Source: Comamonadaceae bacterium
Lineage (GTDB): Bacteria; Pseudomonadota; Gammaproteobacteria; Burkholderiales; Burkholderiaceae_C
Reading direction: 5' to 3'
Assembly: GCA_011391745.1 (NCBI GenBank)
Contig: JAABPX010000038.1
Location: forward strand, 1 to 38,425
DNA length: 38,425 nt
Shown: positions 18,772-28,563 of the stretch, one piece after another
How the letters are laid out: each line of letters begins with the position of its first letter
How positions within the stretch are numbered: position 1 is the first letter of the stretch
Notes under the pieces: generated by a model
What the model was told of the DNA's origin: nothing
The model's input: the letters and a program-made list of their open reading frames with translations, nothing else
Database searches by the model: none
Made by a program: the position numbers and the translations under genes

Positions 18772-20250
18772 ATGTCGTTACCCCAACCCACCAACATCGA
18801 CCGTGCGCCACTCAACCCATCCAACGCTTCTGGGTCCAAGGCCGCACCGGCCAAACTGGGCTTGGGCCTGCTGGTGGCGCTGGTGGTCGGCTCCATCATT
18901 GGCAGCGGCATCTTCGGCCTGCCACAAAACATGGCGGCGGGGGCCGGGGCGGGGGCCATCCTCATTGGTTTGACCGTCACCGGCATCGGCATGCTGTTGC
19001 TGGTTCGGGTGTACCAGATGCTGTCGCTGCGCAAGCCCGAGCTTGACAACGGCGTGTATGCCTACGCCCGTGCGCTGTCGGGTGAATACGTGGGCTTCAA
19101 CGCCGCTTGGGGCTACTGGGTCAGCGCCTGGGTTGGCAATGTGGGCTACTTGGTGGCGGCCTTTGGTGCGCTGGGCTACTTCTTTCCGGTGTTCGGCAAC
19201 GGCAATTCACCAGCGGCCATCGCCGGCGCCTCGCTGGTGCTGTGGGCCATCCACTTCATGGTGCTGCGCGGCATTCAGGGCGCGGCGGTGCTTAATGCCG
19301 TGGTGACGGCGGCCAAGGTCGTGCCGCTGCTGCTGTTCATTGCGCTGGTGGCCATGGCGTTCCAGATCGACACCTTTCGACTCAACTTCTGGGGCGATGC
19401 CCAGCTCGGTTCGGTGCTCGACCAAGTCAAGAGCACGATGCTGGTGACGGTGTGGGTGTTCATTGGCATCGAAGGTGCCAGCGTGTATTCGGCGCGCGCC
19501 CAGCGGCGCGAAGACGTGGGCCGCGCCACCGTCATTGGCTTCCTGATCTGCCTGCTGCTGTTGATGTCGGTGTCGCTGTTGTCGTTGGGCGTGTTCAACC
19601 AGCCTGCACTGGCCGACTTAAAGAACCCATCGATGGCCGGGGTGCTGGAAAGCGCCGTCGGCACCTGGGGTGCGGTGCTGATTTATGTGGGCCTGATCGT
19701 TTCGGTGGGCGGTGGCTTTTTGGCTTGGATGTTGCTGGCCGCCGAGTCGCTGTTCACCCCCGCCGGCGGTGGCGTGATGCCTGCGGGGCTGAGCAAAACC
19801 AACACTCGGGGCGTGCCCGCCAACGCGCTGTGGCTGACCAACGGCATGGTGCAACTCTTTCTGATCCTGACGCTGTTTTCGCAGGCGTCTTACTTGGCGT
19901 TGATCTCGCTGTCCACCGCCATGATCTTGGTGCCTTACCTGTTCAGCGCCGCCTACGGCCTGGCATTGACGTGGCGCGGCGAGGGTGTGCGGGCCGCTCA
20001 TCACCGCAGCGACACGCCTGTCGCCGCCTTGGCCACGGTGTACTGCGTGTGGTTGCTTTACGCCGCTGGGTTCAAGTATTTGCTGCTCAGCGCCTTGCTT
20101 TACGCACCGGGCGTGCTGCTGTACGGCTGGGCCAAACGCCAACGCCACGAACGTGTGTTCACGGTGTGGGAGTGGGCCATCTTGTTGGCGCTGCTGGCGC
20201 TGGCGGGCACAGCGGCCACGATGCTGGCCACCGGAAGGCTGGGCCTGTGA
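18772..20250 (+). CDS. arcD: Arginine:ornithine antiporter / basic amino acid APC permease
   Basis: [56 protein letters not shown]...; adjacent to arcA. Confidence 0.9.
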   Translation: MSLPQPTNIDRAPLNPSNASGSKAAPAKLGLGLLVALVVGSIIGSGIFGLPQNMAAGAGAGAILIGLTVTGIGMLLLVRVYQMLSLRKPELDNGVYAYARALSGEYVGFNAAWGYWVSAWVGNVGYLVAAFGALGYFFPVFGNGNSPAAIAGASLVLWAIHFMVLRGIQGAAVLNAVVTAAKVVPLLLFIALVAMAFQIDTFRLNFWGDAQLGSVLDQVKSTMLVTVWVFIGIEGASVYSARAQRREDVGRATVIGFLICLLLLMSVSLLSLGVFNQPALADLKNPSMAGVLESAVGTWGAVLIYVGLIVSVGGGFLAWMLLAAESLFTPAGGGVMPAGLSKTNTRGVPANALWLTNGMVQLFLILTLFSQASYLALISLSTAMILVPYLFSAAYGLALTWRGEGVRAAHHRSDTPVAALATVYCVWLLYAAGFKYLLLSALLYAPGVLLYGWAKRQRHERVFTVWEWAILLALLALAGTAATMLATGRLGL

Positions 20251-20287
20251 TCACGCTGTTCATTCAACCCCACCGAAAGCCAAACCC

Positions 20288-21505
20288 ATGACCTTAGGCC
20301 TGAATTCCGAAGTCGGCCGTCTGCGCCGCGTGCTGGTGTGCCGCCCCGGGCTGGCGCAACGGCGACTGACGCCCGCCAATTGCCACGAGCTGCTGTTCGA
20401 CGACGTCTTGTGGGTGCAACAGGCACGCAACGACCACGATGCCTTCACCAACGCAATGCAGGACCGGGGTGTCGAGGTACTGGAGCTGCACAAACTCTTG
20501 GCCAGCGTGGTGGCCGACCCGATTGCCCGCACATGGTTGCTCGACCGAAAACTCGGCCCTGGAACCATCGACGCCGAACTGGCGCAAACCCTGCGCCCCT
20601 GGCTTGAGGGCCTGCCCCCCATGCATTTGGCCGAGCACCTGATCGGCGGTCTGGCGCACGCCGAACTGATGTTTGAGGCCAAAGGCTTGTTGGCTTGCAC
20701 CGCCTCGGCCACCGACTTCCTGTTGCCGCCCTTGCCCAACACCCTGTTCAGTCGCGACAGCAGTTGCTGGATCGGTGAGGGCGTGGTGTTGTGCCCGATG
20801 TACTGGCCCGCGCGGCGGCAAGAAACGCTGATCACCGCCGCCGTCTACCGATTCCACCCGCTGTTTGCGGGCAAGGTCAAGACCTGGTGGGGTGACCCCG
20901 ATCAAGACCACGGCGGCGCCACGCTGGAGGGCGGCGACGTGATGCCGCTGGGCCAAGGCGTGGTGCTGGTGGGCATGGGCGAGCGCACGTCGCCCCAAGC
21001 GGTGAGTCAGCTGGCCCGTGCGCTGTTTGCGCAAGGCGCGGCCACCCGGGTGCTGGCCGCGCAGATTCCGAAATCGCGCGGGGCCATGCACTTGGACACC
21101 GTGTTCACCTTCTGCGACGTGGACTTGGTGACCACCTTCCCCGACATGGTTGACGCCATCCGCGTGCACAGCCTGCGCCCGGGCGAGCGGGAGGGCAGCC
21201 TGGACGTGCGCACCGAATCGGCACCGTTTCTGGACGTGGTGGCCGCTGCGATGGGCTTGCCCCACTTGCGTTCGGTGGCCACCGGCGGTGATGCGTGGCA
21301 GTTGGAGCGGGAACAGTGGGACGACGGCAACAACCTGCTGGCGCTCGCGCCGGGCGTGGTGATGGGCTACGCCCGCAACACCCACACCAACACCCTGCTG
21401 CGCAAGGCGGGGGTTGAGGTCATCACCGTCTCGGGGGCCGAGTTGGGGCGCGGACGCGGCGGCAGCCACTGCATGTCGTGCCCCATCGAACGCGATGCCT
21501 TGTGA
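20288..21505 (+). CDS. arcA: Arginine deiminase
   Basis: [53 protein letters not shown]; catalytic Cys motif [13 protein letters not shown]. Confidence 0.96.
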   Translation: MTLGLNSEVGRLRRVLVCRPGLAQRRLTPANCHELLFDDVLWVQQARNDHDAFTNAMQDRGVEVLELHKLLASVVADPIARTWLLDRKLGPGTIDAELAQTLRPWLEGLPPMHLAEHLIGGLAHAELMFEAKGLLACTASATDFLLPPLPNTLFSRDSSCWIGEGVVLCPMYWPARRQETLITAAVYRFHPLFAGKVKTWWGDPDQDHGGATLEGGDVMPLGQGVVLVGMGERTSPQAVSQLARALFAQGAATRVLAAQIPKSRGAMHLDTVFTFCDVDLVTTFPDMVDAIRVHSLRPGEREGSLDVRTESAPFLDVVAAAMGLPHLRSVATGGDAWQLEREQWDDGNNLLALAPGVVMGYARNTHTNTLLRKAGVEVITVSGAELGRGRGGSHCMSCPIERDAL

Positions 21506-21513
21506 GAGCACCC

Positions 21514-22842
21514 ATGAAACGCATCCAATGGGCCTTTATTGGCTTGCTGATTCTGCTGACCGCGCTGTGGTGGGCGGCCAACCCGTTGCTGTGGGCCACC
21601 CAAGGCGTTCTGCCGTGGCGGGCCGCGTTGCTGGACTGGACGGGTGTCGTCGCCATGGGCGTGATGGGCGTGGCCCTGATATTGGCCGTGCGCCCGGTGC
21701 TGTTTGAGCCTTGGCTGGGCGGGCTCGACAAAATGTACCGGCTGCACAAGTGGCTGGGCATCACCGCCTTGGTGGCGGCCATTGTGCATTGGCTCGGTGC
21801 ACAGGCGCCCCAATGGCTGGTGGAACTGGGTTGGATGGAGCGCCCGGTTCGCGTGCGCTCTGGCGACGCTCCCGGCGTGGTGCAACAACTGCTGGGCAGC
21901 CAACGCGGCCTGGCCGAATCGGTCGGCGAAGTGGCGTTTTATGCGCTGGTGCTCCTGACCGTGCTGGCGCTGATCAAGCGTTTCCCTTACCGCTGGTTTT
22001 TCAAAACCCACCGCTGGCTGGCGGTGGTGTATCTGGTGCTGGTCTTTCACACGGTGGTGCTGCTGCGGTGGCGCGAATGGTCAACGCCGCTGGGCTGGGT
22101 GGTGGCGATGCTGATGGTGGTGGCCAGTGCTGCGGCGGTGCATATTTTGCTGCGCCGCGTCGGCCAACACCGCCAGGCGGTGGGGGAGGTGGCCCGTGTT
22201 GATCGCTTGCCCACCGTGGGTGTGCTGGACATCACCATTGAGCTCAAGGACCGTTGGGTGGGACACGAAGCGGGCCAGTTTGTCTTTGTGACCTTCGACA
22301 CGCGGGAGGGCGCTCACCCCTTCACCTTGACCTCGGCTTGGCGCGGCGATGGTCGGCTCGGCTTGCTGATCAAGGGCTTGGGCGATCACACCAACTCGCT
22401 CATGACCCACTTGCAGGTGGGGCAACGGGTCACCGTTGAGGGGCCGTATGGCCAATTCAACTTCCATGGCCAAAGGGCCCACCAGATCTGGATCGGCGGG
22501 GGCATCGGCATCACCCCGTTTGTGGCGCGCATGAAGTCGCTGGCGCTGCAGCCCGACGGCCGGTCGATTGACCTGTTTCACACCACCACCGAGCGCGACG
22601 AAGAAGCGCTGGCTTTGCTGCGCCGCGATGCAGCCCATGCCAAGGTGCGCCTGCACCTGCTCGTGGATGCCCAGGACGGTCTGTTGGACATGCAAGGCAT
22701 TGCCGCCGCGGTGCCCAACTGGCAACACTGCGACGTCTGGTTCTGCGGACCCGCTGCCTTTGGCCAAACACTGCGGCGCGATTTTCTGGCGCAGGGCCTG
22801 CCCGCCGATGCCTTCCATCAAGAATTGTTCGACATACGCTGA
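21514..22842 (+). CDS. NADPH oxidase / ferric reductase-like transmembrane flavocytochrome
   Basis: TM domain with His pairs [15 protein letters not shown] (H-X13-H) and [14 protein letters not shown] (H-X12-H); FAD motif HPFTLTS; NAD(P)H motifs GGGIGITPF and CGPAAFG. No 2Fe-2S domain seen. Confidence 0.9.
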   Translation: MKRIQWAFIGLLILLTALWWAANPLLWATQGVLPWRAALLDWTGVVAMGVMGVALILAVRPVLFEPWLGGLDKMYRLHKWLGITALVAAIVHWLGAQAPQWLVELGWMERPVRVRSGDAPGVVQQLLGSQRGLAESVGEVAFYALVLLTVLALIKRFPYRWFFKTHRWLAVVYLVLVFHTVVLLRWREWSTPLGWVVAMLMVVASAAAVHILLRRVGQHRQAVGEVARVDRLPTVGVLDITIELKDRWVGHEAGQFVFVTFDTREGAHPFTLTSAWRGDGRLGLLIKGLGDHTNSLMTHLQVGQRVTVEGPYGQFNFHGQRAHQIWIGGGIGITPFVARMKSLALQPDGRSIDLFHTTTERDEEALALLRRDAAHAKVRLHLLVDAQDGLLDMQGIAAAVPNWQHCDVWFCGPAAFGQTLRRDFLAQGLPADAFHQELFDIR

Positions 22843-22868
22843 AACACCAGCGCCCCCTTGGAACCCCC

Positions 22869-23867
22869 ATGAGCTTTAACCTTCGCAACCGCAGCCTGCT
22901 GGCGCTGAAAGACTTCACGCCGCAGGACATCCGTTTTCTGCTTGACTTGGCCGCTGAGCTCAAACGCTCAAAAGCGGTGGGCAACGAACTGCCGCGCCTC
23001 AAGGGCAAAAACATCGCGCTGATTTTCGAGAAGCCCTCAACGCGCACACGCTGCGCCTTCGAGGTGGCGGTGCACGATCAGGGCGGGCACGTCACCTACC
23101 TTGATGCGGGCGGTTCACAGCTCGGTCACAAAGAATCGCTCAAAGACACGGCCCGCGTGCTCGGGCGTTTCTACGACGGCATCGAATACCGGGGATTCCA
23201 CCAGAGCGTGGTGGAGGCGTTGGCCCGCTTTGCCCAAGTGCCGGTCTGGAACGGCTTGACCGACGAAGCCCACCCGACACAAATCCTCGCCGACCTGATG
23301 ACCATGGAGGAGTTTGGCGAGAAGCCCCTTCACGACTTGAGTTTCTGTTACGTGGGCGACGCCCGCTTCAACATGGGCAGTTCGCTGCTCGTGGGCGGCA
23401 CGCAGATGGGCATGGACGTGCGCATCTGCTCGCCCGCCGCGCTGCAACCCCCACCCGATCTGGTGGCGCAGATGCGCACGCTCGCCCACCGCACCGGCGC
23501 GCGCATCACGCTGGAGACCGATCCACTCAAAGCCGTGCTTGGTGCGGACTTTATCCACACCGACGTTTGGGTGTCGATGGGCGAAGACGAATCGGTGTGG
23601 CGCCAGCGCATTGAGCAGTTGTTGCCTTACCAAGTGACCACCGCGTTGATGCAGGCCACCGGCAAGGCGCGCACAAAATTCATGCATTGCCTGCCGGCCT
23701 TTCACAGCCTGGACACCGAGGTTGGCCGCCAGGTGCATGAAAAGTACGGTCTCAGCGAGCTGGAGGTCACCGACGCGGTTTTTGAGTCCGACGCGTCGAT
23801 TGTCTTCACACAGGCGGAAAACCGACTGCACACCATCAAGGCCGTGCTGGTGGCCACGCTCGGATGA
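22869..23867 (+). CDS. arcB: Ornithine carbamoyltransferase (catabolic)
   Basis: [15 protein letters not shown] (STRTR), [30 protein letters not shown]. Confidence 0.96.
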   Translation: MSFNLRNRSLLALKDFTPQDIRFLLDLAAELKRSKAVGNELPRLKGKNIALIFEKPSTRTRCAFEVAVHDQGGHVTYLDAGGSQLGHKESLKDTARVLGRFYDGIEYRGFHQSVVEALARFAQVPVWNGLTDEAHPTQILADLMTMEEFGEKPLHDLSFCYVGDARFNMGSSLLVGGTQMGMDVRICSPAALQPPPDLVAQMRTLAHRTGARITLETDPLKAVLGADFIHTDVWVSMGEDESVWRQRIEQLLPYQVTTALMQATGKARTKFMHCLPAFHSLDTEVGRQVHEKYGLSELEVTDAVFESDASIVFTQAENRLHTIKAVLVATLG

Positions 23868-23886
23868 GCGCCGGTGGCGCACCGTC

Positions 23887-24813
23887 ATGAAGGTCGTGAT
23901 TGCTTTGGGCGGCAACGCGCTCTTGCGGCGCGACCAGCCGCCCACGGCCGAAAACCAACGCGACAACATCCGCCGCGCGGCGGCGCAATTGGCCCGCGTG
24001 GCCAGGCAGCACGACTTGGTGCTGACACACGGCAACGGTCCTCAGGTGGGCCTGCTGGCGCTGCAAGCCGCCGCCTATAAGGCGGTGGAGGCCTACCCGC
24101 TGGACGTGCTCGGGGCGCAGACCGACGGGATGATCGGCTACCTGCTGGAGCAAGAACTGGCCAACCTGCTGCCCACCACACGCACGGTCACAACGCTGAT
24201 CACGCGTGTGGAGGTGAGTCTGCAAGACCCCGCCTTTCAGCACCCCACCAAGCCCATCGGCCCGGTGTACAGCCGGGCCGAATCCGAACGCGTGGCCGCC
24301 GACAAAGGCTGGGTCATGGCCCCCGACGGGGCGGCCTTTCGGCGCGTCGTCGCATCGCCACGGCCGGTGCGCGTGCTGGGCTTGCAGGCGATACGCTGGT
24401 TGATGGAGCACGGCGCACTCGTCATCGCCGCCGGTGGCGGCGGCATCCCGGTAGCGCGTATCGGGGAGGGCAGCGATCAGCGCATGCAAGGGGTGGCCGC
24501 CGTGATCGACAAAGACCTCTGCGCTTGCCTGCTCGCACGGGAGTTGAACGCCGATGTGCTGGTCATCGCCACCGATGTGGCGGCGGTCTTCCTCGATTGG
24601 GGCGGACCCACGCCACGCGCCATCGGCCATGTGACGCCGCAAGCGCTGGCCGAACACCACTTTGCGACGGGCTCAATGGGCCCAAAGGTCGAAGCGGCAA
24701 GGGCCTTCGCGCTCGCCACCGGTCGCCGCGCCGCCATCGGTTCGCTTGAGCACATTGAGGATTTGCTCGCGGGCAGCGCGGGCACCCAAGTGTCGTGCGG
24801 TCAGCACAAATAA
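23887..24813 (+). CDS. arcC: Carbamate kinase
   Basis: [72 protein letters not shown]. Confidence 0.96.
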   Translation: MKVVIALGGNALLRRDQPPTAENQRDNIRRAAAQLARVARQHDLVLTHGNGPQVGLLALQAAAYKAVEAYPLDVLGAQTDGMIGYLLEQELANLLPTTRTVTTLITRVEVSLQDPAFQHPTKPIGPVYSRAESERVAADKGWVMAPDGAAFRRVVASPRPVRVLGLQAIRWLMEHGALVIAAGGGGIPVARIGEGSDQRMQGVAAVIDKDLCACLLARELNADVLVIATDVAAVFLDWGGPTPRAIGHVTPQALAEHHFATGSMGPKVEAARAFALATGRRAAIGSLEHIEDLLAGSAGTQVSCGQHK

Positions 24814-24840
24814 AAACGCCCAACTGAGAACAGTTGGGCG
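24812..24840. terminator. Intrinsic terminator, mainly for tRNA-Phe on the minus strand; possibly shared with arcC
   Basis: Perfect 10-bp stem CGCCCAACTG-AGAA-CAGTTGGGCG (24817-24840). Minus-strand reading is followed by TTTTT; it begins 3 nt after the arcC stop. Confidence 0.85.
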
Positions 24841-24848
24841 CTGAATTT

Positions 24849-24924
24849 TGGTGGCCTGGACTGGAATCGAACCAGTGACACGCGGATTTTCAATCCGCTG
24901 CTCTACCAACTGAGCTACCGGGCC
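24849..24924 (-). tRNA. tRNA-Phe(GAA)
   Basis: GGCCCGGTAGCTCAGTTGGTAGAGCAGCGGATTGAAAATCCGCGTGTCACTGGTTCGATTCCAGTCCAGGCCACCA: cloverleaf, GAA anticodon in TTGAAAA, GGTTCGATTCC T-arm, encoded CCA. Confidence 0.96.
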
Positions 24925-24976
24925 TTAACGAAGGCAAGAGTATAGCACCACCCGGCGTGCGCTTTTTAAGGCCGCT

Positions 24977-25675
24977 TTACTGCGCGGACGCCCGTTTGCT
25001 GCGCGAAAGGTCCACCCCCAGTTGCTTAAGTTTGCGGTAGAGGTGGGTGCGCTCCAGGCCAGTTTTTTCGGCCACGCGGGTCATGGAGCCTTGCTCTTTG
25101 ACCAGGTGGTATTCAAAGTAGGCTTTTTCAAAACCGTCGCGAACTTCGCGCAAAGGGCCTTCGAGGTTAAACGCTTGCTGGGCCTGCGGCCCCAAGTCCA
25201 CCCTCGGCGCGGCGACCATGTGGCCGCCGGTCATGGCTTGCTCAACGGTTAAAACCGCAGGAGACGACACCGCCGCCAGTGTCGGCGTGGCGGGTCCGTG
25301 GGTTTTGGCCACGGGTCTGCTCAAGCCCTTTTCCACGGCTTTGAGCAGCTTTTGCAGGGTGATGGGCTTTTCGAGAAAGTCCATGGCCCCAATGCGCGTG
25401 GCTTCGGCCGCGGTTTCAACGGTGGCGTGCCCGCTCATCATGATGACCGGCATGGTCAACTGCCCGGTGCTGGCCCATTCTTTGAGCAAGGTCACACCAT
25501 CGGTGTCGGGCATCCAGATGTCCAACAAGACCAAGTCGGGGCGGTATTGGGCGCGGGCCTGTCGAGCCTGCGCTGCGTTTTCGGCCAGCTCCACGGCGTG
25601 GCCTTCGTCGTTCAATATTTCCGAGAGCAAGTCGCGTATGCCCAGCTCGTCGTCCACCACCAAGATATTTGCCAT
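24977..25675 (-). CDS. NtrX-like response regulator with Fis-type HTH, lacking an AAA+ domain
   Basis: MANILVVDDELGIRDLLSEIL receiver; LVLLDIWMPDTDG; Fis HTH EKAYFEYHLVKEQGSMTRVAEKTGLERTHLYRKLKQLGVDL; 232 aa total. Confidence 0.9.
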   Translation of the reverse strand: MANILVVDDELGIRDLLSEILNDEGHAVELAENAAQARQARAQYRPDLVLLDIWMPDTDGVTLLKEWASTGQLTMPVIMMSGHATVETAAEATRIGAMDFLEKPITLQKLLKAVEKGLSRPVAKTHGPATPTLAAVSSPAVLTVEQAMTGGHMVAAPRVDLGPQAQQAFNLEGPLREVRDGFEKAYFEYHLVKEQGSMTRVAEKTGLERTHLYRKLKQLGVDLSRSKRASAQ

Positions 25676-25709
25676 TCGGTTCTTCGCCTCCTGCCCTATG
25701 TGTGCTGTG

Positions 25710-27941
25710 TCACTTGGCCACAACGAATGATAACGACACTTTTGCACCCAAGATTCGGCCCTCTTTTTCGATGTTGCCGATGTCCAGGGCGCCGCCGTGC
25801 TCTTCCATGATTTTGTGAACCACCGCCAGCCCAAGCCCTGTGCCTTTGGGTTTGGTGGTGACGTAGGGCTCAATGGCCCGCTGGGCAATGGACGGGAGGA
25901 AACCCATGCCGTTGTCGGTGATCTCCAAGCGCACCCACCGACCCGACCCCGGCCAACGCGTGCGCACCTTGACCAGCGGCGCAGGCGCTTGGGCGCAGGC
26001 GTCTTGGGCATTTTGGATGACGTTGTGAAGCACTTGGCGCAACTGTTGGGCATCGGCACTGATGGGGGGCACTTCCACATCCAAGTCGAACACCACCGGC
26101 ACCGCGCTGTTTTCGTACAGGGTGGCCATGTCGCGCAGCCAAGGGTTGAGTGCCATCGGCACCAGCACGGCCGAAGGCAATCGGCCAAAGTCGCGAAATT
26201 CATTGACCATGTGCTTCATGGCGTCAACCTGCTCAACGATGGTGCGCACCGATTTGTTCAGCAACGCTTGCCCGCCGTCGGACAATTGCGGCGCCAATTT
26301 GATGGCCATGCGCTCGGCGGAGAGCTGGATGGGGGTGAGGGGGTTTTTGATCTCGTGCGCCAAACGGCGGGCCACCTCCGCCCACGCTTTGGTGCGCTGC
26401 GCTGAGACCACATCGGTGACGTCGTCGAGCACCAACAGCCAGTCACCATACGGCAACCACGCGCCACGCGCCACCAGGGTACGGTGACCCGCGCCATCGG
26501 CGGGGTGCTCACTGGCTTGGCCCAATTCAAACGTGTGCTGCCAATGACGGCCCGCGCCCTGGTCGGCTTCCACGTTCTCGGCTTCAAAGCGCGACTGCAC
26601 GGCGTCCCCAAAATCCGCCAAACCGGGCAAATCGCGCAAGGGCTGGCCTGGGTGAGCGCTCAGGCGCGTGCGCAACACGTGCTCGGCCCCAGGGTTGGCG
26701 CTTTGCACAGTGCCGTCGCGGCGCAACACCACCACACCGGCGGTGAGGTTGTCCAAAATGGTCTGAACGTGGGCGCGGGCGGCATCGAGTTGGCCCATGC
26801 TGCGGTTGGCGTCGGCGCGCGCTTGCGCCAAGTCGTCGGTCATGCGGGCAAACGCGCGGGTGAGGCCACCGAGTTCATCGCGGTGGTTCAGCGCGAGTTT
26901 GGGGCTGAGGTTGCCCGCGGCCACTTCGCGCATGCCCTCGGCCAACACCAGCAACGGTCGCATCAACTGCTGACCCAGCACCACCGCCAGCATGGCCGCG
27001 CCAAACACGGCCAAAAACAAGGCCAAGGTGAGTGTGCCGATGTACATGCGACGCAGGCCCTCACGGCCCAGCGCACGCTCTTGGTATTCTCGGTTGGCGT
27101 CTTGCACCGCCCAAGCATCGGCCACCAACACCTCGGGCAAGGGGCTGACCACCTGCAAAAACCGGGGGGCGACATCCAAACCCAAGCGCGGTGGCTCTAC
27201 CGTGGCCAGCACCAGCATGCGCCCTGCGGGCGCAGCGTTGCCGTCCTCACCATCGTCCAGGCCCTCAACACTGACCAACACCCCTTGCTCACGCACCAAA
27301 CGCAAGGCGGTGTTGGCGGGCCGTGCTGGATTGAGTGCAAAACGCGACTCGCCTGCGCTGGCCAGCAAGCGGCCGTTGCTGTCCCACAGCATCGCATCGG
27401 TGGCCCCCAACCGATCGCGCCAATTTTCCAAGGCCAGTCCCAAGGAGCGCTCGGGCACTTTGCCCAACTCATTGGCCGCCTGCCGAACCTGGTGGCTGAG
27501 GTCTTTGCTCAGCACATTCAAGGTGGTGCGCCCCAAATTCAAACCGGCGGCCAGTGCCGATTCGACACGCACGTCAAACCAACTCTCGATGGATCGGGAG
27601 ACAAATTGGTAAGACACCGTGTAAATCAACAGGCCCGGCAACAAACCCACCAAACCAAACACCCCGGCGAGTTTGAGCAGCAAACGGCTGCCCAATTTGC
27701 CTTGGTACAAACGAAAACCCAAACGCACACCGAACCACACGATGACCGACAACAACAGCGCCGCCACCGCCAGATTCACGCGAAACAGCGTGGCGTAATG
27801 GGCGTCGTAAACGCCTCGGTTGCCGGTGGCCAAGGTCAGCATAAAGAGCAACACCAAGCCCGCCCCGAGCATGACCACGGCGCCAACCAGCAAGGTCCAG
27901 CGCAGCGTTCGGCTGGATCGCTGGGCTTGTTCAGCGCCCAT
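25710..27941 (-). CDS. NtrY-like sensor histidine kinase
   Basis: 743 aa from MGAEQAQRSS; several TMs, HAMP, PAS, H-box WAEVARRLAHEIKNPLTPIQLSAERM, N-box NVIQNAQDA, GTGLGLAVVHKIMEEHGG. Confidence 0.93.
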   Translation of the reverse strand: MGAEQAQRSSRTLRWTLLVGAVVMLGAGLVLLFMLTLATGNRGVYDAHYATLFRVNLAVAALLLSVIVWFGVRLGFRLYQGKLGSRLLLKLAGVFGLVGLLPGLLIYTVSYQFVSRSIESWFDVRVESALAAGLNLGRTTLNVLSKDLSHQVRQAANELGKVPERSLGLALENWRDRLGATDAMLWDSNGRLLASAGESRFALNPARPANTALRLVREQGVLVSVEGLDDGEDGNAAPAGRMLVLATVEPPRLGLDVAPRFLQVVSPLPEVLVADAWAVQDANREYQERALGREGLRRMYIGTLTLALFLAVFGAAMLAVVLGQQLMRPLLVLAEGMREVAAGNLSPKLALNHRDELGGLTRAFARMTDDLAQARADANRSMGQLDAARAHVQTILDNLTAGVVVLRRDGTVQSANPGAEHVLRTRLSAHPGQPLRDLPGLADFGDAVQSRFEAENVEADQGAGRHWQHTFELGQASEHPADGAGHRTLVARGAWLPYGDWLLVLDDVTDVVSAQRTKAWAEVARRLAHEIKNPLTPIQLSAERMAIKLAPQLSDGGQALLNKSVRTIVEQVDAMKHMVNEFRDFGRLPSAVLVPMALNPWLRDMATLYENSAVPVVFDLDVEVPPISADAQQLRQVLHNVIQNAQDACAQAPAPLVKVRTRWPGSGRWVRLEITDNGMGFLPSIAQRAIEPYVTTKPKGTGLGLAVVHKIMEEHGGALDIGNIEKEGRILGAKVSLSFVVAK

Positions 27942-28563
27942 ACCGCGACTCCAAGACCATGCCCACCTCGGGCACAGGCAAGCGGTAACTGTGCTGCAAC
28001 AACCAATCCGCTTGGTTGGCCAAGCCCATTTGGAATGGGCGCGGCAACAAACCCAGATCCATTTCAAAGGTGACGTTTAACCACGCCCCTTGGTCTGGCA
28101 GGTCTTTGGCGCTGGCCACAGGCCAGTTGATCATGCGACCCACCGCCATCCAAGCCTCGTCCAAGTTGGCGTGGTTCTGGTGCACCGCGTTGCGCAGGCC
28201 TGCGGTGGGGGCGGTGTCGTTGGACCAGCTCAGGCGCCAATGCCCGGACAAAGCTTGATAAGCCAAGCGCAGGGTGCGCACAGCGCGGCTGTGGGTTTTG
28301 TCGCGCCAGAAATACCAACGCGGGCTCTGCACCTCAGCCGTCCAAACAAAGTACAAGGCCACCCCCTTGTTCAAAGCGTCTTGCACGGTCGGCGGCAAGG
28401 GTTCGCTCACCCGGGTGGTCACGAGCAATTGCTCGGCGGTGCGCTCCACCACCACGCTCGATGGCAAGGGGTTTTGTGCGTGCGCCACCAAGGTCCAAGC
28501 GGCGCTGCACGTCAGTGCAACAACGGCCAGCCAGCGACGCGTGTGGGCGCGTGCATCACGCAT
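27931..28563 (-). CDS. DUF4390 domain-containing protein
   Basis: Start MRDARAHTRRW, signal-like N-terminus; YFVWTAEVQSPRWYFWRDKTHSRAVRTLRLAYQALSGHWRLS; position between rsmB and ntrY. Confidence 0.85.
   Translation of the reverse strand: MRDARAHTRRWLAVVALTCSAAWTLVAHAQNPLPSSVVVERTAEQLLVTTRVSEPLPPTVQDALNKGVALYFVWTAEVQSPRWYFWRDKTHSRAVRTLRLAYQALSGHWRLSWSNDTAPTAGLRNAVHQNHANLDEAWMAVGRMINWPVASAKDLPDQGAWLNVTFEMDLGLLPRPFQMGLANQADWLLQHSYRLPVPEVGMVLESRYGR

Noticed and set aside
18624-19049. Minus ORF of 141 aa over the arcD start
   Set aside because: Antisense to conserved APC permease sequence; no domain recognised.
18535-24924. att-type direct repeat of the tRNA-Phe 3' end at the left side of the arc island
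   Set aside because: I looked for a copy of the tRNA 3' end around 18.54-18.78 kb and found none by eye.
26484-28073. 529-aa plus-strand ORF opposite the NtrY-like kinase
   Set aside because: Antisense shadow without domain signatures.
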